DNA of 35,611 nt, from positions 1 through 35,611 of the forward strand of contig CAYPAX010000043.1 in the NCBI GenBank assembly GCA_964408735.1, in the 5' to 3' direction. This document shows positions 16,228 to 25,962 of the stretch, in pieces. The position numbers and the translations under genes were made by a program. The first letter of the stretch is position 1. Each line of letters opens with the position of its first letter. Below the pieces are notes generated by a model. That model had not been told where the DNA came from and did not search any database. It was given only the letters and a program-made list of their open reading frames with translations. This DNA comes from UBA7887 sp964408735 (GTDB taxonomy: Bacteria; Pseudomonadota; Alphaproteobacteria; UBA7887).

Positions 16228-17583
16228 ATGGGGGGGTGGCGGCATAGGCCGGGCTTGCGGCTGCCGATCCTGGCTGTCAGCCTGGTGCTGGGGCTTCCGG
16301 GCCTTTGTGCTGCGCAGGGTCTGACGGAACTGTTCACCAGAGCCTTGAGCAGCAACGCCGAGATTGCCGCTGCGCGGGCCGCGATCGAGGTTGCCAATGC
16401 CGAAATCCAGAGTGCGCGCACGGGGCTGTGGCGCCCGAGTATCGACCTCGAGCTCGATGGCACCCATGAGCGCATCCACCAAAGCCTTGAGTTCTCAGCC
16501 GATGTTAGCGAGACCCTGTTGGAGAAGAGCGCAACGCTGAGCCTGAGCCTGCCGGTTTTCGATGGCGGCGAGACCGCTGCCGAGGTCGGATCCGCGAAAT
16601 TCACAAGGGACGCGGCGCAAAGCAGCCTCGCCGAGACCGAGCAGAGCGTGTTCACCGAGATTGCCACCGCATATGGCGATCTGCTCATGAATGTTCGTCT
16701 AACGGAGACGGGGAGTCAGATTCTGCAGGACTATCAGCGCCTGCAGCAGCGGCTGGAGGATATGCGTGCGCGAAATCTCGCGACCGAGACGGAGCTGTTG
16801 CAGGTCAAGTCCGAGGTGGCTGACGCCCGTGCCAATGTGGCGAGCTATCAAAGCGCCGTACGAATCGCGAGAATCACGATCGAAAGCCTTGCCGGAAGCC
16901 TGGATTACGATCCGCGGGCCTATCCGCGGATCCACACGCCGGAAACGCTCGAGGCGTCGCTGCAATTGGCCCGCACCAACAATCCCTCTGTGCGCACGGC
17001 GGAGTTCGACCTCCTGGCCGGCGAAAAGGATGTCGTAACAGCGGAGGCCGGCTGGATGCCGAGCGTGTCCATGTCCGGCGGCTACGAACTTACCCTGGAT
17101 AACAAGCATTACAGCGGCACCAGCTATGTCGAGCATGACAGCACGCGGACGTTCAGCCTCGGCGTAACGGTCTCGATTCCCATCTACGATGCGGGCGAGA
17201 CTTCGGCGTCGGTCCGCGAGGCCAGGGGCACGGTGGCGCAGCTTCGCGACGAGTTTCGCGAGGCGCAGGACTCGGCGGCCCAGGACGCGACGACGGCCTG
17301 GCTGCAAATGCTGGCGGCACGCGACGCGTTGGAATATGCTGATCTGCGCTACGCGGAAAAGCAGCAGATATATTTGCAGATGTCGGAGCAGTTCGAAGAC
17401 TTCCGCGCCGATCTTGTGGATTTGCTGACGGCGCTCAACAATGTATACGCGACCAAGCAGGAGCGCGAGGACGCGCAATACGATCTGTTCGGTGCACAAA
17501 TCGCCATGCTGGCCGCGACCGGGCAACTCAATTCGGCGGGATTGGGCTTGGCAAGCCCCGTTGTGCCCGCAGCCCAGGAGTAG
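16228..17583 (+). CDS. TolC-family outer membrane export channel
   Basis: About 451 residues. The start has a Sec signal (hydrophobic run LRLPILAVSLVLGLPGLCAA, cut near AQGLTELF), followed by the TolC pattern: LFTRALSSNAEIAAARAAIEVANAEI, ARTGLWRPSIDLEL, SLPVFDGGETAAEV and, in the second half, SVSIPIYDAGETSASVREA-like repeats with long coiled-coil helices. The internal duplication is that of outer-membrane factors. The start is uncertain: ATG 16228 gives the best signal peptide with AGGGGG 11 nt upstream, while ATG 16177 would add 17 polar residues. It stands 7 bp before the HlyD gene and should form the outer-membrane exit of the peptide exporter. Confidence 0.9.
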   Translation: MGGWRHRPGLRLPILAVSLVLGLPGLCAAQGLTELFTRALSSNAEIAAARAAIEVANAEIQSARTGLWRPSIDLELDGTHERIHQSLEFSADVSETLLEKSATLSLSLPVFDGGETAAEVGSAKFTRDAAQSSLAETEQSVFTEIATAYGDLLMNVRLTETGSQILQDYQRLQQRLEDMRARNLATETELLQVKSEVADARANVASYQSAVRIARITIESLAGSLDYDPRAYPRIHTPETLEASLQLARTNNPSVRTAEFDLLAGEKDVVTAEAGWMPSVSMSGGYELTLDNKHYSGTSYVEHDSTRTFSLGVTVSIPIYDAGETSASVREARGTVAQLRDEFREAQDSAAQDATTAWLQMLAARDALEYADLRYAEKQQIYLQMSEQFEDFRADLVDLLTALNNVYATKQEREDAQYDLFGAQIAMLAATGQLNSAGLGLASPVVPAAQE

Positions 17584-17590
17584 GCTTCCC

Positions 17591-18835
17591 ATGGCCGACA
17601 ACGACGCTTTATCGCTGGACGCGCCATCGTCCCCGGAACAGCTGGACCGGGTCATCCGCATCACCTCGCCCCACAGCTGGCTCGGCCTGCTCATGCTGGC
17701 GGTGATCGTCGCGGCGGTGGGCTTGTGGAGCGTGTTCGGGCAATTGCCGAGCCGGGCGCAAGGCCTGGGCTTTGTACGGCAGTCGGGGCAGGAAAGCATT
17801 CTGCTCACCGCCACATCGGCGGGCACGGTCCAGACCGTGCAAGTCGAGCTTGGACAGGCGGTACTGAAGGGCGACCTTCTGTTCACGGTCGGACGAGGCG
17901 ACCTCGATCTGCAGCTGACCCAGGCGCAGCAGAAAGCCAACCGCTTGCAGCAGCAACTGACCCATCTCACTGCCACAGTGCAGACGGAAATCGAGCAGCG
18001 CCGGGCGCTGACCGCGAAGAAGATCGAATCCCTGCGACGAAACATTGCCGCACAGCGCGAGCACCGCGACTTCCTGCGCGCCCTCCTGGATGACCAGCTG
18101 GCCGATCTGGAGCGCGGTTTCGTCAAGCGAACCGACGTCGAGGACACCCGGACCTCGCTGAACAGTGCCGAGATCGAGATCGCCAAGGTCAATGCCGAGA
18201 TCCTCTCGGATACCACCGACCTTCGCGAGTTCGAGAATGAGCAACACGGCTCGATCGGGAGTTCGCAGGAAGAGCTGGCCGAGGCACAGGCCGAGGTTCA
18301 GACGCTCCAGGCCCAGGTCACCCATGCCGAAGAGATCCGCAGCCCCTCGGATGGCCAGATCCTGGAACTGGCTATCATCGTCAACGATCAGATCGCGGTC
18401 GGTGACGAGCTTGCCCTGATCGACCTGGTGGAGGGCTCGACCATCGTCCGCGGCTATATCCTGATCGCCGATGCCCAATTGGTTCAGGCCAAAATGCCGG
18501 TGCAGGTGGCTCTGGCATCGGCGCCGCCGGAGATTTTCGGCACCATGCTCGGCACCGTCGAGCGGGTCAGTCCGGTGCCCTCGTCGCGCGCCTCGCTGAT
18601 GGATATCTACGAGAACACGGACGTAGTCGATTTGATCACCGAGTCGGGGCCGCCCTATGCCATAGAGGTCAGCCTGACCGAGGATCCCTCCACACCGACC
18701 GGTTTCAAGTGGTCGACCTCCCAAGGCCCGCCGGTGCCGCTAGCCGTCGGCAGCCTCGCCAGCGTGGCGATAACCTATGAAACGCGGCGCCCGATCGAGT
18801 TCGTGCTGCCTTTCATCAATCAACTGCTCAAATAG
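17591..18835 (+). CDS. NHLM-type HlyD-family secretion adaptor
   Basis: A 414-residue membrane fusion protein. A cytoplasmic start of about 28 residues precedes one membrane helix (LGLLMLAVIVAAVGLWSVFG). Next come a lipoyl-like half (GQESILLTATSAGTVQTV, GQAVLKGDLLF), a long coiled coil (about 110-235, rich in Gln/Glu/Leu), the second lipoyl half (RSPSDGQILELAIIVNDQI) and a beta-barrel C-terminus ending in PFINQLLK. This matches adaptors that work with NHLM bacteriocin ABC proteins. AGGAG lies 9 nt before the ATG at 17591. It links the inner-membrane ABC proteins to TolC. Confidence 0.9.
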   Translation: MADNDALSLDAPSSPEQLDRVIRITSPHSWLGLLMLAVIVAAVGLWSVFGQLPSRAQGLGFVRQSGQESILLTATSAGTVQTVQVELGQAVLKGDLLFTVGRGDLDLQLTQAQQKANRLQQQLTHLTATVQTEIEQRRALTAKKIESLRRNIAAQREHRDFLRALLDDQLADLERGFVKRTDVEDTRTSLNSAEIEIAKVNAEILSDTTDLREFENEQHGSIGSSQEELAEAQAEVQTLQAQVTHAEEIRSPSDGQILELAIIVNDQIAVGDELALIDLVEGSTIVRGYILIADAQLVQAKMPVQVALASAPPEIFGTMLGTVERVSPVPSSRASLMDIYENTDVVDLITESGPPYAIEVSLTEDPSTPTGFKWSTSQGPPVPLAVGSLASVAITYETRRPIEFVLPFINQLLK

Positions 18836-18856
18836 AATGACAGGCGGCACGTAGGC

Positions 18857-21013
18857 TTGGCTACCGGATCCCGTTCCCGCCGAAAGACGCCGTCGATTCT
18901 GCAGATCGAGGCGGTCGAATGCGGCGCCGCATCGCTCGGCATGATCCTCGGCCATTACGGCCGCTGGGTGACGCTCGAGGAGTTGCGCCACGAGTGCGGC
19001 ATCTCGCGCGACGGCTCCAAGGCCAGCAACATCGTCAAGGCGGCCCGCCATTACGGCCTTGAGGCGCGCGGGCGCATGAGCCCGCTCGACGACATGCTGA
19101 AGCTGCCCGTGCCGTCGGTCATCATGTGGAACAACAACCACTTCGTGGTCTTCGAAGGCACCAGCGGCAACACCTTCTACATCAACGACCCCGCGTCCGG
19201 GCCGCGCAAGATGGGCCGGGAGGAGTTCAAGAAAAGCTATTCGCGCATCGTCCTGGTGTTCAAGCGCACCAAGGAGTTTCGCCGCGGCGGCAGGCGGCCC
19301 AGCCTTTTCCCCGCACTCAGCAGGCGGCTGAAAGGCTCGTGGTCCGGTATCGGGCTTGTCTTCCTGGTCAGCCTGCTGATGGTGGTGCCCGGCATCGCCA
19401 TGGCCGGGCTGCTGAAAGCCTTCATCGATGAAGTGCTGATCAAGTCCGAGACCGGTTGGCTGTTCCCGCTGGCCATAGGATTGACGCTGGCGGCGCTGCT
19501 CAACGGGCTGCTCAGCTATCTGCAACAGCGCTGGCTGCAGCGGGTCGAATTGAAGCTGATCATTGCCATGACAGCGCAGTTGTTCTGGCACATTCTCAAG
19601 CTGCCGCCGCTGTTCTTCACGCAACGCTATACCGGCGACATCATCGCCCGCCTGCGCTCGGCACAGGAAATCGCGCGGCTGCTGTCGGGGCGGCTCAGCA
19701 CCAGCTTTGTCGATATCGTGCTGGTGGTGCTCTACGGCGCAGCCATGTTCATGCTCAACGCGCAGCTGGCCATCCTGCTGTTCGTCCTGACGGCGGTGAA
19801 TGCCGTCGTGGTGATCATGGCGAACCGCGTGCGCGCTGATCTCAACGGTCAGCAGACCCGCGTCAACGCGCGCCTGATTTCGGCCGGCATGGGCGGTCTG
19901 CAGGCCATCGAGACGATCAAGGCGACGGGCACGGAGCATGATTTCTTCTCGCGCTGGTCCGGCCATCACGCCAACCTCATCAATACCCGCCAGCGCCTCG
20001 GTTTCCTCAATTCCGCCATCGACGCGGTGCCCGGTGTGGTTTCGCAGCTGATGAGCGCGGCACTGCTCGGCTTTGGCGGCTGGCTGGTCATCCAGGGCGA
20101 CATGACCATCGGCGATATCGTCGGCTTCCAGATCCTGCTCGCGCGCTTTACTACGCCGGTCCAGTCCATCGTGACGCTGAGCGCCGAATTGCAGGTGGTC
20201 GGCGCCAACATGAACATGGTCGACGACGCGCTGGAGTATAAGGCGGACCCGGTGTTCGAGCGCAGCAAGGCGCCGGTCAAGAGCAGCGGCCGGCTGCGCG
20301 GTGCCATCGAGATCGAGGACGTGTCCTTCGCCTATGGCCCGCTCGATCCGCCGGTGATCAAGAACGTTTCGCTGAGCGTCCAGCCGGGTATGCGGGTGGC
20401 TTTCGTCGGCCCCTCGGGCAGCGGTAAATCGACCCTGACGCGGCTGCTGTTGGGGCTCTATCAGCCGAGCAGCGGCAACATATTGTTCGACGGCTACCCA
20501 CGGGAAGACATCGCCCGCGAGGTGCTCAACGACTCCATCACCAATGTCGATCAGGACATCATGTTGTTCGAGGGCACGATCCGGGACAATCTCACCCTCT
20601 GGGACGAGACCATACCGGACAACGTGATTCGCCAGGCGGCCATGGACGCGGACATCCACGACGTCATCGCGGCGAGGCCCGGCGGCTATAACAGCGCTGT
20701 CGAGGAGGGCGGCACCAATTTCAGCGGCGGCCAGCGCCAGCGGCTCGAGATCGCCAGGGCCCTGGTGCGCGACCCAGCGGTCCTGTTCCTCGACGAGGCG
20801 ACCGCGGCGCTCGATACGGTCACCGAGAAGACCATCGACGACAATCTGCGCCGCCGCGGCTGCACCTGCGTCATCGTTGCCCATCGCCTCAGCACCATTC
20901 GCGATGCCGACATGATCGTGGTCCTGGCCCAAGGCGAGGTGGTCGAGAGCGGCACCTATGAAGAGCTTATCGATATGGATGGCACCTTCGCCCAACTGGT
21001 CAAAGACGCATGA
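18857..21013 (+). CDS. C39 peptidase-ABC transporter (NHLM peptidase/permease/ATPase)
   Basis: A 718-residue protein. Residues 1-130 are a C39 double-glycine peptidase with catalytic Cys22 (VECGAAS), His95 (NNNHFVVFEG) and Asp111 (INDPASG). Six membrane helices follow (about 155-440), then the ATPase with Walker A GPSGSGKST, signature FSGGQRQRLEIA, Walker B VLFLDEATAALD and the switch His in IVAHRLSTIRDAD. It should cut the precursor after Gly69 and export the product. The start is a TTG at 18857; the frame is closed by a stop 22 bp upstream, and no other start fits before the peptidase domain. It overlaps the next gene by 4 bp (ATGA), so the two are translationally coupled. Confidence 0.94.
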   Translation: MATGSRSRRKTPSILQIEAVECGAASLGMILGHYGRWVTLEELRHECGISRDGSKASNIVKAARHYGLEARGRMSPLDDMLKLPVPSVIMWNNNHFVVFEGTSGNTFYINDPASGPRKMGREEFKKSYSRIVLVFKRTKEFRRGGRRPSLFPALSRRLKGSWSGIGLVFLVSLLMVVPGIAMAGLLKAFIDEVLIKSETGWLFPLAIGLTLAALLNGLLSYLQQRWLQRVELKLIIAMTAQLFWHILKLPPLFFTQRYTGDIIARLRSAQEIARLLSGRLSTSFVDIVLVVLYGAAMFMLNAQLAILLFVLTAVNAVVVIMANRVRADLNGQQTRVNARLISAGMGGLQAIETIKATGTEHDFFSRWSGHHANLINTRQRLGFLNSAIDAVPGVVSQLMSAALLGFGGWLVIQGDMTIGDIVGFQILLARFTTPVQSIVTLSAELQVVGANMNMVDDALEYKADPVFERSKAPVKSSGRLRGAIEIEDVSFAYGPLDPPVIKNVSLSVQPGMRVAFVGPSGSGKSTLTRLLLGLYQPSSGNILFDGYPREDIAREVLNDSITNVDQDIMLFEGTIRDNLTLWDETIPDNVIRQAAMDADIHDVIAARPGGYNSAVEEGGTNFSGGQRQRLEIARALVRDPAVLFLDEATAALDTVTEKTIDDNLRRRGCTCVIVAHRLSTIRDADMIVVLAQGEVVESGTYEELIDMDGTFAQLVKDA

Positions 21014-23949
21014 CGGATATCATGGGCGAAGTATTGGTTCAGGGAACGCCGCGCACGCTTGGCGGCAAGGATTCGTTCGAGCTTTCGGATAGCGCGCGCG
21101 TTTGGGTCGTCCGCGAGGGCGCCATCGACGTCTTCGCCCAGCAAGCGGTGGGCGATGGCGAGGGCCGGGGACGCCGCCGGTTCATGTTCCGTGTCGAGGC
21201 CGGCTCGGTCCTGCGCGGCTTCGATACCGACGGCCCGGCGCCCCTGGCTGTGCCGACCAATGGCAGCGTCGTCGTCGAGGCGCTTTGGGACGAGATGGTC
21301 GCGGCAAACCGCGAAGCCCCATTGCGCAATTACCTCGCGACCGCTCTCGACGCCTGGTTGACGGTCTTGGGAGCCGCCCTGGTGGATGACGATTTGCCGC
21401 CGCGCGGCGCCCAAACCATGCGTGTCGGCGAGATCACCCTTGAAGAGGGGGACTCCGTGGAAGTGGACGGGCATGTCTGGCTGACGCGGATGCCGGCAGG
21501 CTCGCTGGTTGGCGGCCGTGATATTTCGCCGCGGGCGAACGCGGTCGTGCCCCTGCCGTCGACGGCTTGGTTCACCGCCGCTGCGGCCGGGCCGGTCGTC
21601 GCCGTCACGACCGGGCGCATACTCGCCATCGACCCGGCGGCAGCCGACACGCGGTCCTTGCAGGGGGCGGTCCTGTCTGCAGTGGCCGGGCGTGTGGAAG
21701 AGCGCCAGATAGCCGAAGCCCGCCGCGTCGAGAACCGAGAGGTCTTGCGGCATCGCACCCTGTCGGCGACGGTCAGGCAGTTGGTCGGCATCACCCGGGA
21801 GCAAGAGGCCGCGGCGGTCGATACGGCGCATCCTCTGGAGTCGGTGGTGAGACTGGTGGCCGATGCCATGTCGATGCACATCGTGATTGAAAGGGACAAG
21901 ACGGAGTCCCCCCGCGATCCCCTGAGCGCCCTGCTGCGGCGGGCGGATTTGCACCAGCGCGCGGTCTCGCTGATGGGCGAATGGTGGACAGAGGATATCG
22001 GGCCGCTGGTCGGCTTCTTGGGCAGTTGGGACCGGCCTTGCGCGATTCTGCCGCGCGGGCCCGGAGAATACGTGCTGGTCGAAGGCGCTAGCGGTCATCA
22101 GCGCGAGGTGACCGCCAAGGTAGCCGCCGAGCTGAGCCCGCGTGCCTTCATCCTCTATCGGCGATTGCCGGAAGGCGACGTGAAGCCGGCCGACATGATT
22201 CGAATCGGTTTTCCCAAAGCGCAGCGGGACATCTTCGCCATCGTCGCGGCGGCGGCGATGTTCGGTTTGCTGTCCTTGCTGACGCCATTGTTTGCCGGCG
22301 AGATAACCGAGACCGTGATTCCCGAAGCGCGCTTGAGTCAGCTGACCGTGCTGATAATGGCCTTGGTGGCGGCGGCCTTTGCTGGCGGCGGCTTCACGCT
22401 GGTGCAGTCGATCGCCGTGCTGCGGCTGGAGGGGCGGGCGGATTCGATTCTCCAGGCGTCGATCTGGGACCGTCTGATGCGCGCACCGGTTTCCTTCTTC
22501 CGGCGCTTTACCGTCGGCGATCTCAATGCCCGCGCCTTCGCCATCGACGGCATTCGACGCATTGTCTCGGCGCAGATCGTGAGCGCGATACTGTCGGCAA
22601 CGGCCGGCGTCTTCAGCCTGGCGCTGATGTTTTATTACGATCTGCTGTTGAGCGCCCTGGTGATGGTAATCTTGCTGTTCTGGATCTGGCTCAACATGCG
22701 TCTGGCCAAAAGATTGGCTGATGTCACGGCGGAGCGGCTCACCCTCGACCGCTTACAGCTGACCAAGGCCTATCAGTTCGTCAGCGGCATCAACAAGCTG
22801 CGGGCCGCCGGGGCGGAGGAATTCGCTTTCGAGATTTGGAGCCGCGCTTTCGCCGGCATCGCCAGACTTACGGTCATCCAATTTGTCGTGCGCCGCCGCA
22901 TGGCGGTGCTGCAATCGACCCTGGCAATGCTTACCACGACGGTGGTGATCGTCGTCATCGCGATTCAGGGCGATCAGCTCTTCACCTATTTCGATACTGC
23001 CTTTACCTGGGACCAGATCCGCAGCGAATCTCTTTCCAGCGTCATGCCCATGGCCGATTTCATCGGCTTCAACGTCGCCCTCGGTCAGGTGATGGTGGCT
23101 GCCCAAAGCCTCGCCAATGCCTGGACCAACCTGGTCACCATCCGGCCGACCTACAATCAGCTCGACCCGATCATGAAGATAGAGTCCGAGACCCTGGTCG
23201 GCGCCGAGGACCCGGGCGACTTGCAGGGCGAGATCGAAGTGGCCAACGTGCACTTTCGCTACGATGCCGATGGGCCGCTGATCCTCAATGGCCTGACGCT
23301 GACCATCGAGGCCGGCGAACATGTGGCGATCGTCGGGGCTTCGGGATGTGGCAAGTCCACGCTGGTGCGCGTCCTGCTCGGATTCGAAGACGCCGAGCGA
23401 GGCACGGTCTTCCTTGACGGCCACGATTTGCGCCGGCTCGACAAACAGGCGGTGCGCCGCAATATCGGTGTGGTGTTGCAGAACGGCAGGCTGCTCACGG
23501 GCAGCATTTTCGAGAACATCGTGGCCGGTGCGAGCTTGAGCGAGGCCGATGTCTGGGAGGCCGCCGCGGCGGCAGGGTTGGACGAGGATCTGAAGGCCAT
23601 GCCCATGGGTCTCCACACGGTGCTGGCCGAGGGTGCATCGACCATCTCCGGCGGCCAGAGGCAGCGCCTGATGATTGCCCGCGCCATCGTCCACAAGCCG
23701 CGCATCCTGATTTTCGACGAAGCCACCAGCGCGCTCGACAATCGCACCCAGGCCATAGTGACCTCATCGCTCGATGCCATGCAGTGCACGCGCATTTCCA
23801 TCGCCCACAGGCTGAGCACGATCCGCCACGCCGACAAGATCGTCGTGGTCGACCGCGGCGTGGTCGTCGAGCAGGGGAATTTCAACGACCTGATGGATGC
23901 GGACGGCGCCTTTGCCGAGTTGGCGCGGCGGCAGATCGCCGAGGGCTAG
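21010..23949 (+). CDS. NHLM-type ABC transporter permease/ATPase without peptidase
   Basis: A 979-residue protein, the usual large second ABC protein of NHLM systems. About 400 N-terminal residues contain no C39 catalytic set; parts of the first 180 residues have a cupin or cyclic-nucleotide-like beta pattern (SVEVDGHVWLTRMPAGSLVGG). Membrane helices lie at about 410-690. The ATPase has Walker A GASGCGKST near 775-783, signature ISGGQRQRLMIA, Walker B ILIFDEATSALD and SIAHRLSTIRHAD. Start ATG overlaps the C39 gene stop. It probably forms a heterodimer with the peptidase-bearing ABC protein, or handles a leader-recognition step. It ends 65 bp from the convergent B12-radical SAM gene. Confidence 0.92.
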   Translation: MTDIMGEVLVQGTPRTLGGKDSFELSDSARVWVVREGAIDVFAQQAVGDGEGRGRRRFMFRVEAGSVLRGFDTDGPAPLAVPTNGSVVVEALWDEMVAANREAPLRNYLATALDAWLTVLGAALVDDDLPPRGAQTMRVGEITLEEGDSVEVDGHVWLTRMPAGSLVGGRDISPRANAVVPLPSTAWFTAAAAGPVVAVTTGRILAIDPAAADTRSLQGAVLSAVAGRVEERQIAEARRVENREVLRHRTLSATVRQLVGITREQEAAAVDTAHPLESVVRLVADAMSMHIVIERDKTESPRDPLSALLRRADLHQRAVSLMGEWWTEDIGPLVGFLGSWDRPCAILPRGPGEYVLVEGASGHQREVTAKVAAELSPRAFILYRRLPEGDVKPADMIRIGFPKAQRDIFAIVAAAAMFGLLSLLTPLFAGEITETVIPEARLSQLTVLIMALVAAAFAGGGFTLVQSIAVLRLEGRADSILQASIWDRLMRAPVSFFRRFTVGDLNARAFAIDGIRRIVSAQIVSAILSATAGVFSLALMFYYDLLLSALVMVILLFWIWLNMRLAKRLADVTAERLTLDRLQLTKAYQFVSGINKLRAAGAEEFAFEIWSRAFAGIARLTVIQFVVRRRMAVLQSTLAMLTTTVVIVVIAIQGDQLFTYFDTAFTWDQIRSESLSSVMPMADFIGFNVALGQVMVAAQSLANAWTNLVTIRPTYNQLDPIMKIESETLVGAEDPGDLQGEIEVANVHFRYDADGPLILNGLTLTIEAGEHVAIVGASGCGKSTLVRVLLGFEDAERGTVFLDGHDLRRLDKQAVRRNIGVVLQNGRLLTGSIFENIVAGASLSEADVWEAAAAAGLDEDLKAMPMGLHTVLAEGASTISGGQRQRLMIARAIVHKPRILIFDEATSALDNRTQAIVTSSLDAMQCTRISIAHRLSTIRHADKIVVVDRGVVVEQGNFNDLMDADGAFAELARRQIAEG

Positions 23950-24014
23950 GCCACAGCTTTTTCAGCTGGCTCGGCAGGCAGCAGCCGGCCGGGAGGGAAG
24001 TGACGGAAGCCGTC

Positions 24015-25832
24015 TCAGTCGCGCACTTTGACGTCGGGAACGGTAACCAGGCGAAGGGCGCGGCCTTTGTCGACCAGGAGGTATCCCACACGCACCAGCT
24101 CGTCGAAACAGGCTTGCGGGTCCTGTTCGTGTCGCCAGGCCTTGCGCAGCCGCTCGATCTGCTTGGTGATGTTTTCCGGCCGGTCGAAGCTGAACAGCAC
24201 CTCGGCTTCCACGTCGCTCAGCGGCCGGTGTTCTTCCACCGCGCAGTCGCGTGTATCGTGGACCATGGTCAAAGGCCCGAGCTTGCCGAGGCTGAGATGC
24301 GCGCTCTCGGCATCGCCGGTAGCCCGCTGGCGCCAGCGGCTCAAGGCCTCGGTGATGCTGCCGACATAGTCTCGTACATCGCCGCCGTCCGTGCGGTCGC
24401 CCTCGAAAAAATAGGCGAGATGGCGCAGGTCCGCTTGCGGCAAGCCGTAAATGACGTGATAGGCCGCGGCAGGCCTGACATTGTCGAATCCCAGCGCCTG
24501 CGGGGTCTCGTGAAACGGGCTGAAGCGGTCGATGCGGATCTTCGACGGCCCGTGCGGCGGCTCCAGATGCTGGATCAGCCCGATGACCTCGGCCATGGCG
24601 TCGTATGTTGCGCTGTCCTCGCCGGGAAAGCCGCAAAGCATGTTCCAATAGACGCGGGTGCCGATTTCGTTGCAGTTGCGCAGCAGGGCAATGTTTTGCA
24701 GGGCCGTGACCCCCTTGCGCATGAGCTTCAGGATATCGTCGTCGAGGCTCTCGATGCCGGGCTGCACATAGGTGACGCCGCCCTCGGCCAAGGTCCGCAA
24801 TTGGGTTTCGCTGGCGTTCGACTTGATTTCGTAGAAGAAGCGGAAATCGGCCAGCTCATCGGCATAGCGGCCGAACAACCCGGCGATATGTGGCATGTGA
24901 ATGATGGTGTCCGTGGCGATGAACCGCTGCACGTTCCAGGTCTCGGAAAGCTGGCGGATCTCTTCGATTACGTGCTCTGCGGACTTGGCCCGGAACCCCA
25001 TGCCGTCGCCGTTGAGGCCACAAAAGGTGCAGTGGTGCTTGGCGCCCCACCAACAGCCGCGGCTGCTCTCGAAAGCGATGTCGGGCAGGATGCGCTCGCT
25101 GAACGAGACCTCGGCCGCACGCGAGAAATAGTCGCTGAAATCGGGCAGGGGCAACGCATCCATGTCCTCGATCGGTTTGCCGGAGATCAGCCGCACCTGA
25201 TCGTCCGGCAGGCCATCGCCAAGGAAGCTTTCGACGAAATCGGGGAAAGTCACATCCGCTTCGCCGGAAAATACCACGTCGACCTGGCCGAACGAGCGCA
25301 GGATTTGTTGCCCCATGCTCTCTTCGCAATTGGCGCCGCCGAAACAGATGGTAATGCCGGGAGCTAGCTCCTTGATCCGTGCGGCGATCGCCAGAGAAGC
25401 GCAATTCTGTTGAAACGATGTCGAGAAGCCGACCAGCCTGGGGGCGCTGTCGACGATTCCGCGTGCGGCAGCATCGACAAAGGCGGCGGCATGTGGGCGA
25501 GCAGCGATCACCTGCGCCGCGACATCCTCGTCGAGTTTTTCGCGGACCCAGCTCTCGCCGTCCGCCAGGTCGCGGATCGCCTCAGAGCCATTGATCAGAT
25601 GCGCGAAAATCCAATCGCCGATCAGGTATTGCGACGGCATGGCCTGTGCAATCTTCTGACACAGCTCCGGCTCGATGGTCTCCCCGAAAGACAGATTGAG
25701 GTATTCGATACGCGACGCGATGCCGCGCTCGGACAAAGCGGCTTTGAGCAGACTGAGGCCGAGCGCCGGCCTTTGCAGCGACAAAAACGGCGCCGCGACC
25801 AAAACAACGGGTTCGCCCGGTGTTGTTCCCAT
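24015..25832 (-). CDS. B12-binding radical SAM RiPP maturase (RiPP maturation radical SAM protein 1 type)
   Basis: A 605-residue enzyme. The first 200 or so residues are a B12-binding-like domain (APFLSLQRPALGLSLLKAAL start, CFGGANCEESMG). The radical SAM centre has the unusual spacing Cys-x7-Cys-x2-Cys in RGCWWGAKHHCTFCGLNG (about residues 257-274), a hallmark of this RiPP maturase family. MLCGFPGED and a winged-helix-like tail follow. Relatives modify NHLP/Nif11-leader peptides, in some cases by C-methylation at unactivated carbon. The start is ATG 25832, with GGAAGGAAG about 8 nt upstream; ATG 25853 would add MGKEAAP and has a poor site. The gene is monocistronic, convergent to the exporter operon and divergent from the P450 operon. 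Confidence 0.92.
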   Translation of the reverse strand: MGTTPGEPVVLVAAPFLSLQRPALGLSLLKAALSERGIASRIEYLNLSFGETIEPELCQKIAQAMPSQYLIGDWIFAHLINGSEAIRDLADGESWVREKLDEDVAAQVIAARPHAAAFVDAAARGIVDSAPRLVGFSTSFQQNCASLAIAARIKELAPGITICFGGANCEESMGQQILRSFGQVDVVFSGEADVTFPDFVESFLGDGLPDDQVRLISGKPIEDMDALPLPDFSDYFSRAAEVSFSERILPDIAFESSRGCWWGAKHHCTFCGLNGDGMGFRAKSAEHVIEEIRQLSETWNVQRFIATDTIIHMPHIAGLFGRYADELADFRFFYEIKSNASETQLRTLAEGGVTYVQPGIESLDDDILKLMRKGVTALQNIALLRNCNEIGTRVYWNMLCGFPGEDSATYDAMAEVIGLIQHLEPPHGPSKIRIDRFSPFHETPQALGFDNVRPAAAYHVIYGLPQADLRHLAYFFEGDRTDGGDVRDYVGSITEALSRWRQRATGDAESAHLSLGKLGPLTMVHDTRDCAVEEHRPLSDVEAEVLFSFDRPENITKQIERLRKAWRHEQDPQACFDELVRVGYLLVDKGRALRLVTVPDVKVRD

Positions 25833-25864
25833 CGGCGCCGCTTCCTTCCCCATGACCCGCCGGC

Positions 25865-25893
25865 AGTATACAAGCCCCCGGAAGGCGTGCCCA
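25865..25893 (-). promoter_or_regulatory. Candidate promoter of the B12-radical SAM gene
   Basis: On the minus strand TGGGCA (25888-25893) and TATACT (25865-25870) are 17 bp apart, with four and five matches to consensus. Transcription would start near 25858, leaving the ATG at 25853 almost without leader and supporting the start at 25832. It sits in the 130-bp divergent region shared with the P450 gene. Confidence 0.35.
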
Positions 25894-25962
25894 GCGTCGC
25901 GGTGAGCCCTGTCAATCGCGGTGGATATCCGCCAGAATAGCCGTCGCGGCTTGGGGGAACAT

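Noticed and set aside
18740..20995. 751-codon minus-strand frame opposite the C39-ABC gene
   Set aside because: Composition is His/Asp/Arg-rich antisense of a well-defined ABC transporter; a shadow frame.
23950..24014. CAGCT-TTTTC-AGCTG hairpin between the convergent ABC and B12-radical SAM genes, as a terminator
   Set aside because: Only five base pairs and no T-run after it; too weak to call.
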